Origin: Natronococcus pandeyae
GTDB lineage: Archaea; Halobacteriota; Halobacteria; Halobacteriales; Natrialbaceae
Direction of reading: 5' to 3'
DNA: 64,000 bases
Assembly (NCBI RefSeq): GCF_008122205.1
Contig: NZ_PHNJ01000006.1
Location: 224,394 to 288,393, forward strand
Below are positions 45,515-53,917 of this stretch, one piece after another. The number at the start of each line of letters is the position of its first letter. Within the stretch, counting starts at the first letter, position 1. The notes below the pieces were generated by a model, which did not search any database, was not told the origin of the DNA, and saw nothing but the letters and a program-made list of their open reading frames with translations. The translations under genes were made by a program, and so were the position numbers.

Positions 45515-45865
45515 ATGGGATTTATGGATAAGATCGTCGGCGGCGGGCAGTCCAGCTCCGTCGACGACTACGTCGAACTGGATCTCGACGACGTATCGAC
45601 GGAGTCGGCCGAGGCGGCAATGCACGTACATATCGCCGAAATCAGCGGCCAGGCCGATGCCGTCGACATCAAGGACGCCGTCTACGATGGCGACATCGTA
45701 ATCGCGGATATTACTCGGCTGCGCACCAACGACAACACCGTCGAACACATCGTCGACGAACTTCGTCAGGTCGCCCACGAGGTCGACGGCGACATCGTTC
45801 GGAAGGGCGACGATCAGATCATCGTTACCCCGACGGCGATCCGGATCAGCCGCGAAAAGCTCTGA
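45515..45865 (+). CDS. sepF: Cell division protein SepF
   Basis: A 116-residue protein. It begins MGFMDKIVGGGQSSSVDDYV and has the SepF core: AMHVHIAEISGQADAVDIKD, VYDGDIVIADITRLRTNDNT and ELRQVAHEVDGDIVRKGDDQ. In archaea SepF links FtsZ to the membrane through an N-terminal amphipathic helix (here MGFMDKIVGG). A Shine-Dalgarno-like GGAGG lies at 45501-45505, ten bases before the ATG. The promoter faces away from the halolysin gene. No ftsZ is nearby. Confidence 0.93.
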   Translation: MGFMDKIVGGGQSSSVDDYVELDLDDVSTESAEAAMHVHIAEISGQADAVDIKDAVYDGDIVIADITRLRTNDNTVEHIVDELRQVAHEVDGDIVRKGDDQIIVTPTAIRISREKL

Positions 45866-46389
45866 TAGCGGCTCGAAAGCGCTTTTCACTGTATTTTCGA
45901 ACCGGCAGCGTCGAGTCACTGCGCCCGCCTCGGCCGTTTCCAGCCGGTAGGCCCGACAAGTGCGCGGATCGGACCGCGCTATCGCACCGACGCGATTCGG
46001 CTGCCTCGAGCGGTCGAGAACACGAGGCGCACCGACCGGTGAACGTCGCTACCAGCGAGCACATCTCAACTGGGCGGAACGAACCCCCGGCCAACGTTGC
46101 CGGATCCGATGACGAACCCCTTTGCCGGTGGATCGGCCGATTCCGTGGTCGTACGGGTCGATCCCGCCTCGGCCGATCGATAAACACCGGCCGTATGAAG
46201 GGTAACGTCGCTGTCACTACTGCTGCGCTCGCCCTGCCGTCGTCCCGGAGCCGCGGTGTGACTTACCCGAACGCGTAGCTGAAAGGCGTAGCCGGGGCAA
46301 TCGCCGTCTACGGCAATGAGTACGCGATTACCTTACCGACGGCAGATCGGGTGGCGATCGGCCCCACGAACGAGGAGGCGCGGTCGACC
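45866..46389. other. Intergenic region before the sulfite reductase operon
   Basis: About 520 bases. No gene is supported: a 28-codon frame at 46195 (MKGNVAVTTAALALP) is too short and has no neighbours to support it. A TATA-like GATTACCTTA stretch lies near 46327-46336, ahead of two possible GTG starts (46351, 46390) for the operon. The rest is GC-rich and shows no obvious structure. Confidence 0.55.
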
Positions 46390-48780
46390 GTGACTGAGAC
46401 ACCGACGGTCGTTTCGCCGGCCTGGCTCGAGACCCATTGCGAGACGGTCACGGTCGTCGACGTCCGCGACCGGCGCGAGTACGAGGACCTGGGTCACGTC
46501 CCGGACGCAGTCAACGTGCCCGCGGATCGATTCCGGGATCCGAGCAGCGTCGCGGCGGGGAAACTGCCCGACCCGGACGCGTTCGCCGACCTGCTGGGTG
46601 AACGCGGGATCGATTCGGGGGACTCGCTCGTCGCCGTCGGCGACGAGAACGGGGTCCTCGCGGCCCGGTTCCTGCTCACGGCGAGCGTCTACGGCCACGA
46701 AGGGGAGCTCTACCTCCTCGACGGCGGCCTCGAGGCCTGGCGCGAAGAGCACGAACTCACGACCCAGGCACCCGCCCTCGAGCCGACGAGCTACGAGGCG
46801 GAACTGCGAGACGACGCGCCGATCGTCGACCGCCAGGCGGTCGAGGCAGCCGCCGAGGGCGACGCCGTGGTCGTCGACACCCGAACGCCAGCCGAGTACG
46901 ACCAGTCGCACATCCCGGGCGCGGTCCAGCTCGGCTGGGAAGCCCTTCTCGACGATGCCGGCCGGCTGAAGCCCGACGACGAACTGGAGGACCTGCTCAC
47001 CGAGCGGGGGATCAGTCGGGACGAGCGGATCGTCCTCTACTGTAACACGGCGCGTCGGCTCAGCCACACCTACGTCGTGCTTCGCTCCCTCGGCTACGGG
47101 GACGTCAGGTTCTACGAGGGGAGCCTCACCGACTGGCTTCGGGCGAACTCGCCCGACTGGGATCCGATCCAGCTCTACGAGAACGTCCGAGAGGTCGCCT
47201 CGAATGGGTTCGAGGCACTCCCCCGCGAACTCGGCGAGGACGTGTTCGGCCGGCTGCACCTGATCGGGCTCTACACTCAGAGACAGGAGGGGTACTTTAT
47301 GCTGCGGACGAAAGTTCCCGGCGGCATCCTGACGGCCGAACAGGCTCGAGCGTTCGGAGAGATCGCCGAGGAGTTCGCCACCGCTCCCGAGGAACACGGC
47401 GGGAGCGAACAGAATCCGGTTCACGGCGACGGCTTCCTCGACGTGACGACCCGGCAGGGACTCCAGTTACACTGGATTCGGATCGAGGACATGCCCGAGA
47501 TCTGGGACCGCTACGACGAGGTCGGACTCACGACGATTCAGGCGAGCGGGAATACGCTCCGGAACGTCGTCGCCTGTCCGGCCGCGGGCCTCGGCGACGA
47601 GACGATCGACGTTCGCCCCATCGCCGAACGGGTCGCCGACAGGTTCGAGGGGGACCGCGAACTCGCTAACCTCCCGCGGAAGCTCAAGGTCAGCGTCGCA
47701 GGCTGTCACGAGAACTGCGGCCGCGCGGAGATCCAGGACCTCGGCTTCACGCCCGCGATCAAGGGCGGCCGCGACGGCTTCGCCGTCAAAGTCGGCGGCG
47801 GCCTCTCCGACGGACCGCGCGCGGCGACGGACCTCGGAATATTCGTCGAACCCAACCAGGTGGCCGACCTCTCGGAGGCGGCCGCGAAGCTGTTCATCGA
47901 TCACGGCAGCTACCTCGATACGGCCGTCAACCGGCTACGGTTTATCGTCGCCGAGTACGGCGTTGATGCGTTCCGCGACGAACTCGAGCGCTACGCGCCC
48001 TTCGCGTTCGAGCCGTACGACGAGGCGTTCACGACCGACTACCGCGGCGATCACGTCGGCGTCCACGAGCAGGACGACGGGACCTCCTACGTCGGCGTGA
48101 ACATCCCGACGGGTCGCATCGGCGGCGACGAGTTCGCCGAACTCGCGGCCCTCGCCGAGGAGTACGGTTCCGGCCAACTCCGGCTCACGCCGAACCAGAA
48201 CGTGGTCCTCACGGGCGTTCCCGACGCCTCGCTCGAGGCGCTGCAGGACGAGCCGTTGCTCTCGACGTACTCACCCGACCCAGGGCCGTTCTCGCGCGGG
48301 ATCGTCACCTGCACCGGTCGGGAGTTCTGCAAGTACGGCGTCGTCGAGACCAAGGGTCGCGGCTACCGGTGGGCGAAAGGGCTCGACGAGTGGGCCGAGG
48401 AGACCGGCCTCGCGGACGCACTCGAGACCGTTCGCGTCCACATGTCGGGCTGTTCGGCCTCCTGTGCTCAGCCACAGATCGCGGACGTCGGCCTGCGCGG
48501 CGAGGTCTACCGCGACGACTACGAGAGCACGCGCGCCGCGGACGTCGGCCTCGGTGGCGACCTCGAGAACGACGCGTTCGTCGACTGGCTCGTCGGCTCC
48601 GTGCCGATCGACGGGATCCCGTCGGTCATCGAGCGGACGGTTCGAGCCTACGAGATCGACCGCGAGGACGGAGAGTCCTTCGCCGACTGGACCCGCCGCA
48701 TGCCGGATACCGAACTGCGGCGGCTCGTAGCGGAGGGCCCGGAGCCGAACCGGCCCGTCGTCGGGACGGAGGTGAGCTAG
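46390..48780 (+). CDS. Tandem rhodanese fused to siroheme nitrite/sulfite reductase
   Basis: A 796-residue fusion. Two rhodanese domains come first (about residues 8-115 and 125-240). The second has the active-site Cys218 in VLYCNTARRLSHTY; the first has VAVGDENGVLA, without a Cys, and is likely structural. The C-terminal 540 residues form a two-half NiR/SiR fold. The siroheme/4Fe-4S cysteines are C641 and C647 (TCTGREFC) and C688 and C692 (GCSASC). Unusually, the first half keeps C396 and C439/C443 (GCHENC). The next gene, an FrhB-like protein, starts right after the stop. A GTG start at VTETPTV was chosen; an upstream GTG is possible. Confidence 0.9.
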   Translation: MTETPTVVSPAWLETHCETVTVVDVRDRREYEDLGHVPDAVNVPADRFRDPSSVAAGKLPDPDAFADLLGERGIDSGDSLVAVGDENGVLAARFLLTASVYGHEGELYLLDGGLEAWREEHELTTQAPALEPTSYEAELRDDAPIVDRQAVEAAAEGDAVVVDTRTPAEYDQSHIPGAVQLGWEALLDDAGRLKPDDELEDLLTERGISRDERIVLYCNTARRLSHTYVVLRSLGYGDVRFYEGSLTDWLRANSPDWDPIQLYENVREVASNGFEALPRELGEDVFGRLHLIGLYTQRQEGYFMLRTKVPGGILTAEQARAFGEIAEEFATAPEEHGGSEQNPVHGDGFLDVTTRQGLQLHWIRIEDMPEIWDRYDEVGLTTIQASGNTLRNVVACPAAGLGDETIDVRPIAERVADRFEGDRELANLPRKLKVSVAGCHENCGRAEIQDLGFTPAIKGGRDGFAVKVGGGLSDGPRAATDLGIFVEPNQVADLSEAAAKLFIDHGSYLDTAVNRLRFIVAEYGVDAFRDELERYAPFAFEPYDEAFTTDYRGDHVGVHEQDDGTSYVGVNIPTGRIGGDEFAELAALAEEYGSGQLRLTPNQNVVLTGVPDASLEALQDEPLLSTYSPDPGPFSRGIVTCTGREFCKYGVVETKGRGYRWAKGLDEWAEETGLADALETVRVHMSGCSASCAQPQIADVGLRGEVYRDDYESTRAADVGLGGDLENDAFVDWLVGSVPIDGIPSVIERTVRAYEIDREDGESFADWTRRMPDTELRRLVAEGPEPNRPVVGTEVS

Positions 48781-50019
48781 ATGTCGAAATCGAATCAGCC
48801 ACGAATCCCGGAGACGAAAGGCGTCGGCGGCGACCCGCGCGAACGGCTCGAGGACGTCGCGGATCCGCCGGGGAAGATCTGGTTCCGCGACCTCGACGAG
48901 GCCGTCATCGAGGCCGATCGCTGTATCCAGTGTGCCTCCTGTGTCGCGGCCTGTCCCTCCGACTCGATCGGGATCGACGAGGCGGAGGGGCGGCCGACGC
49001 TGGTCCGGATGTGCACCGGCTGCTCGCGCTGCTGGGACTTCTGTCCCCGCAGCGGACTGCGCTACGAGCGCGTCCTCGAGTTCGCCGCCGAGGAACGGGC
49101 CCTCGAGGAGCCCGCGATCTACGCCGCCAAGGCGTCCGACGACGCCGCGGCCGCCGGTCAGGACGGCGGCGTCGTGACGGCGCTGCTGGCCGAGCTGGTC
49201 GAGGCAGGCGAACTCGACGGCGCCGTCGTCGCCAGAGAGCGCGACGACGACCCGCTCCGCGGGGAAGCGTTCCTGGCGACCTCTCGGACGGAGCTGCTCG
49301 AGGCGGGCGGCAGCATCTACAACCAGACGATGGGGCTCGGCCAGGTCGACGACCTGCTCGCCGACGCCGACCTCGAGACGGACGACCCCGACCTCGCGCT
49401 CGTCGGGACGCCCTGTACGATCCAGGGGGTTACCGCGCTCGACCGGTACGACAACCCGGCCGCCGACCCGATCGCGCTCACGGTGGCGCTGATGTGTACC
49501 CGGAGCTTCGAGCACGGCCGGCTAGTGTCCCGGCTCGCGGAGTTCGACGTCGATCCCGAGGCGGTCGACGGACTCGACGTTTCGGGCGGGACGCTCTACG
49601 CCTACGATGCCGACGGGGGCGAACTGCTCGCCGAAGACGTCGACGCCTTCGGTGCTGCGGGGCTACGCGGCTGTGACGAGTGTACGGACTTCGTCGGCGG
49701 TGCGGCCGACGTCAGCGCCGGCAGCGTCGGCACTGCGGACGGCGAGACGACGATCGTCGTCCGCACCGAGACCGGGGCCAGGGCCTGGGACGCGGCCGCC
49801 GCCGCGCTCGAAGCGACGGCGGTCGAGCGACCGGAAACGCTCGAGAAACTGTCGGCGTGGAACCGCCGCCGTGCCGAGTCGATCCTCCCGCGGGAGTTCG
49901 ATCCCGAGGGCGAAGTCGGGATCACGTACGAACAGCACCTGGAGGCGTACGACGGGACCGATCGAGAACCGGAGCCGCTGAACCCGGCCCGGGTCCATCA
50001 GTACGAAGAGTGGTGTTGA
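48781..50019 (+). CDS. FrhB-like F420 oxidoreductase with two 4Fe-4S clusters
   Basis: A 412-residue protein. Its N-terminus carries two ferredoxin motifs: CIQCASCVAACP (Cys 48, 51, 54, 58) and CTGCSRCWDFCP (78, 81, 84, 88). The FrhB_N part follows (GQDGGVVTALLAELVEAG, GGSIYNQTMGLGQVD), then VGTPCTIQGVTAL and an FrhB_C part GCDECTDFVGGAADVSAGSV. This is the F420H2-oxidising beta-subunit family of FrhB/FpoF/FqoF and the N-terminal half of methanogen Fsr. It begins on the base after the reductase stop, so the two are one operon. It could feed F420H2 electrons to the siroheme reductase. The C-terminus ends QYEEWC. Confidence 0.92.
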   Translation: MSKSNQPRIPETKGVGGDPRERLEDVADPPGKIWFRDLDEAVIEADRCIQCASCVAACPSDSIGIDEAEGRPTLVRMCTGCSRCWDFCPRSGLRYERVLEFAAEERALEEPAIYAAKASDDAAAAGQDGGVVTALLAELVEAGELDGAVVARERDDDPLRGEAFLATSRTELLEAGGSIYNQTMGLGQVDDLLADADLETDDPDLALVGTPCTIQGVTALDRYDNPAADPIALTVALMCTRSFEHGRLVSRLAEFDVDPEAVDGLDVSGGTLYAYDADGGELLAEDVDAFGAAGLRGCDECTDFVGGAADVSAGSVGTADGETTIVVRTETGARAWDAAAAALEATAVERPETLEKLSAWNRRRAESILPREFDPEGEVGITYEQHLEAYDGTDREPEPLNPARVHQYEEWC

Positions 50020-50128
50020 TACTGTCGGACAGAAGTCAGTGAGACGCCGGTCGCGAAATTCCGGTCGTCACTGGTGGAGACGACCGAGTTCGAGGGACCG
50101 ATCTTCGAATAGTTCTGTCCGACAGTAT
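50019..50128. mobile_element. MITE-like insert with 16-bp terminal inverted repeats
   Basis: ATACTGTCGGACAGAA at 50019-50034 is the exact reverse complement of TTCTGTCCGACAGTAT at 50113-50128. The ~110-bp unit has no gene and sits at the 3' end of the FrhB-like gene, its first base being the last base of the TGA stop. A GC-rich internal hairpin-like part (GCCGGTCGCGAAATTCCGGT, near 50052) adds structure. It resembles a miniature inverted-repeat element, but no transposase or second copy is in the window. Confidence 0.5.
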
Positions 50129-50295
50129 GAGGAGGCGGCACCGATCCCGCCTGTTCCGCCGTATCCGCTACTGGATCGTCACCGGGATCGAATAGCTCGC
50201 CCCCGCGCTTAGCGCCTGTGGTGAAGGGGGGAGTTATTTCCACCGCGTGGGAATTGCAATGTCGGGTTATTACGGTTGGGATGGTATCCCCTATT

Positions 50296-50940
50296 ATGAC
50301 GGGCTTTCGAGCAACGGTCGTCGTCAGCGACCCCTCCCGATGTCCCGTCGCCGACGTCTCCGGGGGTGCCGACGAATCGATCACGTCAGTGACCTGGTCG
50401 CGGGCGGGAGCCGACGGAACGGTCGTCGAGGAGTTCAGCGTCGGTCCGGACGCCGATGCCGCCGAAGCGACGGAGGTCGAACTGACACCGGTTCAGTCGA
50501 ACGATCGGGAAGACGTGTACCGATTCGAACGCGAGGAGTCCGCCGACTGCGCCTGCGAACTCGTCGAGAAGACCGGAACGCCGGTTTCGTCAGTGCGGGC
50601 TCAGGATGGCGCCCTGTTCCTGTCGTTCAATACGCTCGAACTCGAGGAGATCGCCGAGATCGTCGACGAACTCCGCAACGCGTTCGACGGCGTCGTCGTC
50701 GAAGAACTCACGCAGGACCACGAGGAGTCGTCGGCGGATCCGGTCATCGTCGATCGAGACCACCTCACCGCTCGACAGCGGGAGATCCTCGAAACGGCCC
50801 ACGAGATGGGGTATTTCGACTACCCGAAGGGAGCGAACGCGACGGACGTCGCCGACGAACTCGGGGTGGCACGCTCGACGTTTACCGAGCACCTGGCAGC
50901 CGCCCAGACGAAACTGATGAACGCGATCCTCGAGCACTGA
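50296..50940 (+). CDS. HTH_10 (Bat-type) transcriptional regulator
   Basis: A 214-residue regulator. The C-terminal HTH_10 domain (about residues 155-212) begins LTARQREILETAHEMGYFDY and continues ATDVADELGVARSTFTEHLA. The N-terminal 150 residues contain a Cys-rich bit (SADCACELVEK) in the sensory domain; a redox or metal role is possible but unproven. An AT-containing region lies upstream. It lies just behind the reductase operon and may regulate it; that is inference. Start at MTGFRATVVV; 26 upstream codons rejected. Confidence 0.88.
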   Translation: MTGFRATVVVSDPSRCPVADVSGGADESITSVTWSRAGADGTVVEEFSVGPDADAAEATEVELTPVQSNDREDVYRFEREESADCACELVEKTGTPVSSVRAQDGALFLSFNTLELEEIAEIVDELRNAFDGVVVEELTQDHEESSADPVIVDRDHLTARQREILETAHEMGYFDYPKGANATDVADELGVARSTFTEHLAAAQTKLMNAILEH

Positions 50941-51006
50941 GCCGGGCGGTCGTGTGAGCCGGACGGTCGTGTAAGCCGGACGATTGTGCAAGCCGGGTGG
51001 TCGTGT
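50939..51006. repeat. Four tandem copies of a 17-bp repeat
   Basis: GAGCCGGGCGGTCGTGT, GAGCCGGACGGTCGTGT, AAGCCGGACGATTGTGC and AAGCCGGGTGGTCGTGT follow each other without gaps. The first overlaps the stop codon of the HTH_10 gene. Copies differ by 1-4 bases. This is a minisatellite between the regulator and citrate synthase genes. No protein reading is likely. Length may vary between strains. Confidence 0.75.
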
Positions 51007-51154
51007 GACGGTCCGTGGTTCACGCGTGTCGACTCATCCATCCGACGACCCCACAGCCGGTCATTCAGGGAGCCGAATTCAGCACTTCGGCCGCGTTCGG
51101 TCGGCACAGCCTGCAAACGATAATACTTTTCCATTACCCTGTGAAACTCCGACT

Positions 51155-52303
51155 ATGGCTGACGATCTCAATAAAGGGCTGGAAGGAGTTCTGGTTGCGG
51201 AGTCGGAACTCAGCTCGATCGACGGTGATGCCGGGCGACTGATCTACCGGGGATACCCGATCGAAGATCTCGCTCGTGGTGCGAGCTACGAAGAGGTCGT
51301 CTATCTCCTCTGGCACGGCCACCTCCCGGACGAAGACGAACTCGCCACCTTCACGGAGTCGCTCAACGAGGAACGAACGGTCGACGAGGACGTGCTCGAG
51401 ACGGTGAAACAACTCGCTGACGCCGGCGAACAGCCGATGGCCGCGCTGCGGACCGCGACCTCGATGCTGTCGGCGTACGAGCCCGAAGGCGACGCCGATC
51501 CGGACGACTTCGACGCCACGCTTCGGAAGGGGCGACGGATCACCGCCAAAATCCCGACCGTCCTCGCGGCGTTCGAACGCTACCGGCTCGGGGAGGAGCC
51601 CGTCGACCCCCACCCCGACCTCGGACTGGCGGCGAACTTCCTCTACATGCTGACCGGCGAGGAGCCCGACGACCTCGCCGCCGAGACGTTCGACCAGGCG
51701 CTCATCCTCCACGCCGACCACGGGCTGAACGCCTCGACGTTCACCTCGATGGTGATCGGCTCGACGATGGCAGACATCTACAGCGCCGTCACCGGCGGCA
51801 TCAGCGCCCTCTCCGGTCCGCTCCACGGCGGTGCGAACCAGGACGTCATGGAAGTGCTGATGGAGATCGACGAGAGCGATCTCGACCACCGTGAGTGGGT
51901 CGAGCAGGCGAACGAAGAGGGACGACGCATCCCCGGCTTCGGCCACCGCGTCTACAACGTCAAGGACCCCCGCGCGAAGATCCTCGAGGAACGCAGCGAG
52001 GAACTCGCCGCGGACGGCGAGGACAAGTGGTACAACTACACCACCACTATCGAGCAGTATCTCTCCGAGGAGCAGGGCCTCGCCGAGAAGGGGATCGCCC
52101 CGAACGTCGATTTCTACTCCGGTTCGGTCTACTATCAGCTCGGAATCCCGATCGACATGTACACGCCTATCTTCGCGATGAGTCGTGCCAGCGGCTGGAT
52201 CGCACACGTCGTCGAGTACCAGGACGACAACCGGCTCATCCGTCCACTCTCGCGGTACACCGGACCCGAGGACCAGGAGTTCGTCTCGCTCGAGGAGCGG
52301 TAA
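51155..52303 (+). CDS. gltA: Citrate synthase
   Basis: A 382-residue TCA-cycle enzyme condensing acetyl-CoA and oxaloacetate. It begins MADDLNKGLEGVLVAESELS, has HADHGLNASTFTS (His), GPLHGGANQDVMEVL (His) and IPGFGHRVYNVKDPRAKIL, and ends LSRYTGPEDQEFVSLEER. The Asp catalytic residue lies in the VDFYSGSVYYQLG region. Length is that of short archaeal/bacterial type II-like enzymes. An AT-rich TATA region (ATAATACTTTT, near 51120) lies upstream. Identification is secure. Confidence 0.95.
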   Translation: MADDLNKGLEGVLVAESELSSIDGDAGRLIYRGYPIEDLARGASYEEVVYLLWHGHLPDEDELATFTESLNEERTVDEDVLETVKQLADAGEQPMAALRTATSMLSAYEPEGDADPDDFDATLRKGRRITAKIPTVLAAFERYRLGEEPVDPHPDLGLAANFLYMLTGEEPDDLAAETFDQALILHADHGLNASTFTSMVIGSTMADIYSAVTGGISALSGPLHGGANQDVMEVLMEIDESDLDHREWVEQANEEGRRIPGFGHRVYNVKDPRAKILEERSEELAADGEDKWYNYTTTIEQYLSEEQGLAEKGIAPNVDFYSGSVYYQLGIPIDMYTPIFAMSRASGWIAHVVEYQDDNRLIRPLSRYTGPEDQEFVSLEER

Positions 52304-52398
52304 TCGGCGACCGGTCGCGAGAGCGAATCGGCTTCGTTTTCGAACGATATCGAGGCCGTCGACGGAAGACCCACAGAACGGTACGCTATTTTCGACTC

Positions 52399-52752
52399 TC
52401 AGACCCGGTGCAGTTCCCGGACCAGCAGCGAGATGCCGATCAGCGAGCCGAGCAGTACGAGGAGATTGAACGCCGCGTGCATCAGCGGCTGGTGCCGGGG
52501 CTCGACCCAGAGGTCGATGACGTCGGTCGTGCTGGCGTAGAACTGGACGAGCGCGAAGAGAGCGAGCACCGAGCAGAGGCCGAGCGCGGCCCAGCCGAGG
52601 TACCGCCAGATCTCGGCGGCCGACGGATCTCCGACGACGGCCGATCCCGAGTTCGATCGATCGCCGGTACGCTCGGTGTTCGTGTCGGCGCTCTGGTTCG
52701 TCGGCTGTTCGGTCTCCGCGTCGATCTCCGTCTGTGATGTCGTTTCAGTCAT
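52399..52752 (-). CDS. Small membrane protein with acidic N-terminus
   Basis: A 117-residue protein. The first 45 residues are Thr/Glu/Asp-rich (MTETTSQTEIDAETEQPTNQ). Two hydrophobic segments follow: YLGWAALGLCSVLALFALVQ (about 51-70) and HAAFNLLVLLGSLIGISLLV (about 92-112). Its start overlaps the end of the upstream gene on the same strand by eight bases (52745-52752). Function unknown; it might be a membrane partner of the upstream surface protein. Confidence 0.75.
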   Translation of the reverse strand: MTETTSQTEIDAETEQPTNQSADTNTERTGDRSNSGSAVVGDPSAAEIWRYLGWAALGLCSVLALFALVQFYASTTDVIDLWVEPRHQPLMHAAFNLLVLLGSLIGISLLVRELHRV

Positions 52753-53833
52753 GCGTCTGCCTCCGTATCAGTGCGATCGTGGCGAGTAGTGCAACCGCGC
52801 CGGCGGCGAGACCGAGGCCCGGCGTGGCGTCTTCGGTGTCCTGTTCGGCAGCATCCGCGTCGTCCGTTGTGTCTATTGCCCCGTCATCGGCCGCGCTGTC
52901 GCCCGCCGTTTCCTCCGTCTCGAAGCCGTCCTCGCTCTCGTCGAAGTCGCTCGTGTCGAGTCCGTTCCCATCAGTCGACTCGTTGGTCGCGTCCGGCCGA
53001 AGGTCGGCGCCCGCCCGATCCGTGGCGACGATCGTTCCGTCGAGCCAGAGGATCGCGTCGAGGTAGTACTCGTACTCCTGGGCGACCTCGAGATCGGCGG
53101 TCGGCGTCACCGTCTCGCCGGGTTCGACGGCGTCCAGTTCGACGGTCGCGGAGTCCGCGACGATATTCGAGTCTGCCTGCCGGGCCTTCACTTCGAGTTC
53201 GAGGTCGCCGGTCGTCTCGTCGCCCGTGTTGGTGAGGAAACTGGAGACCTCGAGTGCGACCTCGTCGTCCGTCGTTGACTCGACGGAGTACTCGATCGCG
53301 GGGACGTCGGCCAGCGCGCCGCCATAGTCGCCACCGAAGCGGTGGAACTCGAGACTGGTGTCGGCGTAGGAGGGCGTCAGCGTGTCGACACCCGAGATCG
53401 TGTGGGTCGTCGACTCGGTTCGGACGCCGTCGACGTAGACGAACGTCTCGAGTTCGTGCGTCCCGTCCCGCGGAACGTCCACGGATTCCGAGACGACGAC
53501 CTCGGACTCGTCGTCGAGCGTCCCAATGTCGGCTTCGACGGTATGCTCGACGAGGTTGGTGTTCGTGTTCGTTGCTCGGTGGACGACGGTCACGTTCTCG
53601 ACGGCGTCACCGTGGTGCTCGAGGTGCGTATCGACCTCGAGGGAGGCCGCCTCGCCGCCGACGTCGCCGGCAGCGATCGTCACCTCCAGCAGCGACGCGT
53701 CGCCGGAACGATCGACCGAGGCGTCCGTCTCGGTGTCGCCCGGATCGGAGACTGCACCGGAGAGGGCAAGGGTCGTGAGCGAGGCGACTACGATCACGAC
53801 CGCGGCAATCGCCAGGACCGATTCGCGTCTCAT
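52745..53833 (-). CDS. Surface protein with archaeosortase-like C-terminal tail (DUF7490-like)
   Basis: A 362-residue exported protein. A hydrophobic segment at the N-terminus (ESVLAIAAVVIVVASLTTLA) is followed by two Ig-like/beta domains with many Asp, Glu and Thr. The last residues TPGLGLAAGAVALLATIALI with RR form a PGF-CTERM-like sorting signal: PGL replaces PGF, then a transmembrane helix, then basic residues. Proteins of this kind are attached to the S-layer lattice by an archaeosortase. A family number is from memory. The start at ATG (MRRESVLA) was preferred over an upstream GTG (MTN). Confidence 0.8.
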   Translation of the reverse strand: MRRESVLAIAAVVIVVASLTTLALSGAVSDPGDTETDASVDRSGDASLLEVTIAAGDVGGEAASLEVDTHLEHHGDAVENVTVVHRATNTNTNLVEHTVEADIGTLDDESEVVVSESVDVPRDGTHELETFVYVDGVRTESTTHTISGVDTLTPSYADTSLEFHRFGGDYGGALADVPAIEYSVESTTDDEVALEVSSFLTNTGDETTGDLELEVKARQADSNIVADSATVELDAVEPGETVTPTADLEVAQEYEYYLDAILWLDGTIVATDRAGADLRPDATNESTDGNGLDTSDFDESEDGFETEETAGDSAADDGAIDTTDDADAAEQDTEDATPGLGLAAGAVALLATIALIRRQTHD

Positions 53834-53917
53834 GTTGGTCACGTTTCAGTAATTCTATAAGTGCTTTGTGTAACTCGAAAAGCAATATGCAAGCGCCTGG
53901 ACGATGAACGACCGTGC

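Noticed and set aside
46195..46278. A 28-codon ORF before the reductase operon
   Set aside because: Too short, with no homology and no conserved neighbours; likely chance in an intergenic region.
50939..51006. A CRISPR array
   Set aside because: The four repeats are 17 bp and contiguous, with no spacers; this is a tandem repeat. No CRISPR or cas gene was seen elsewhere.
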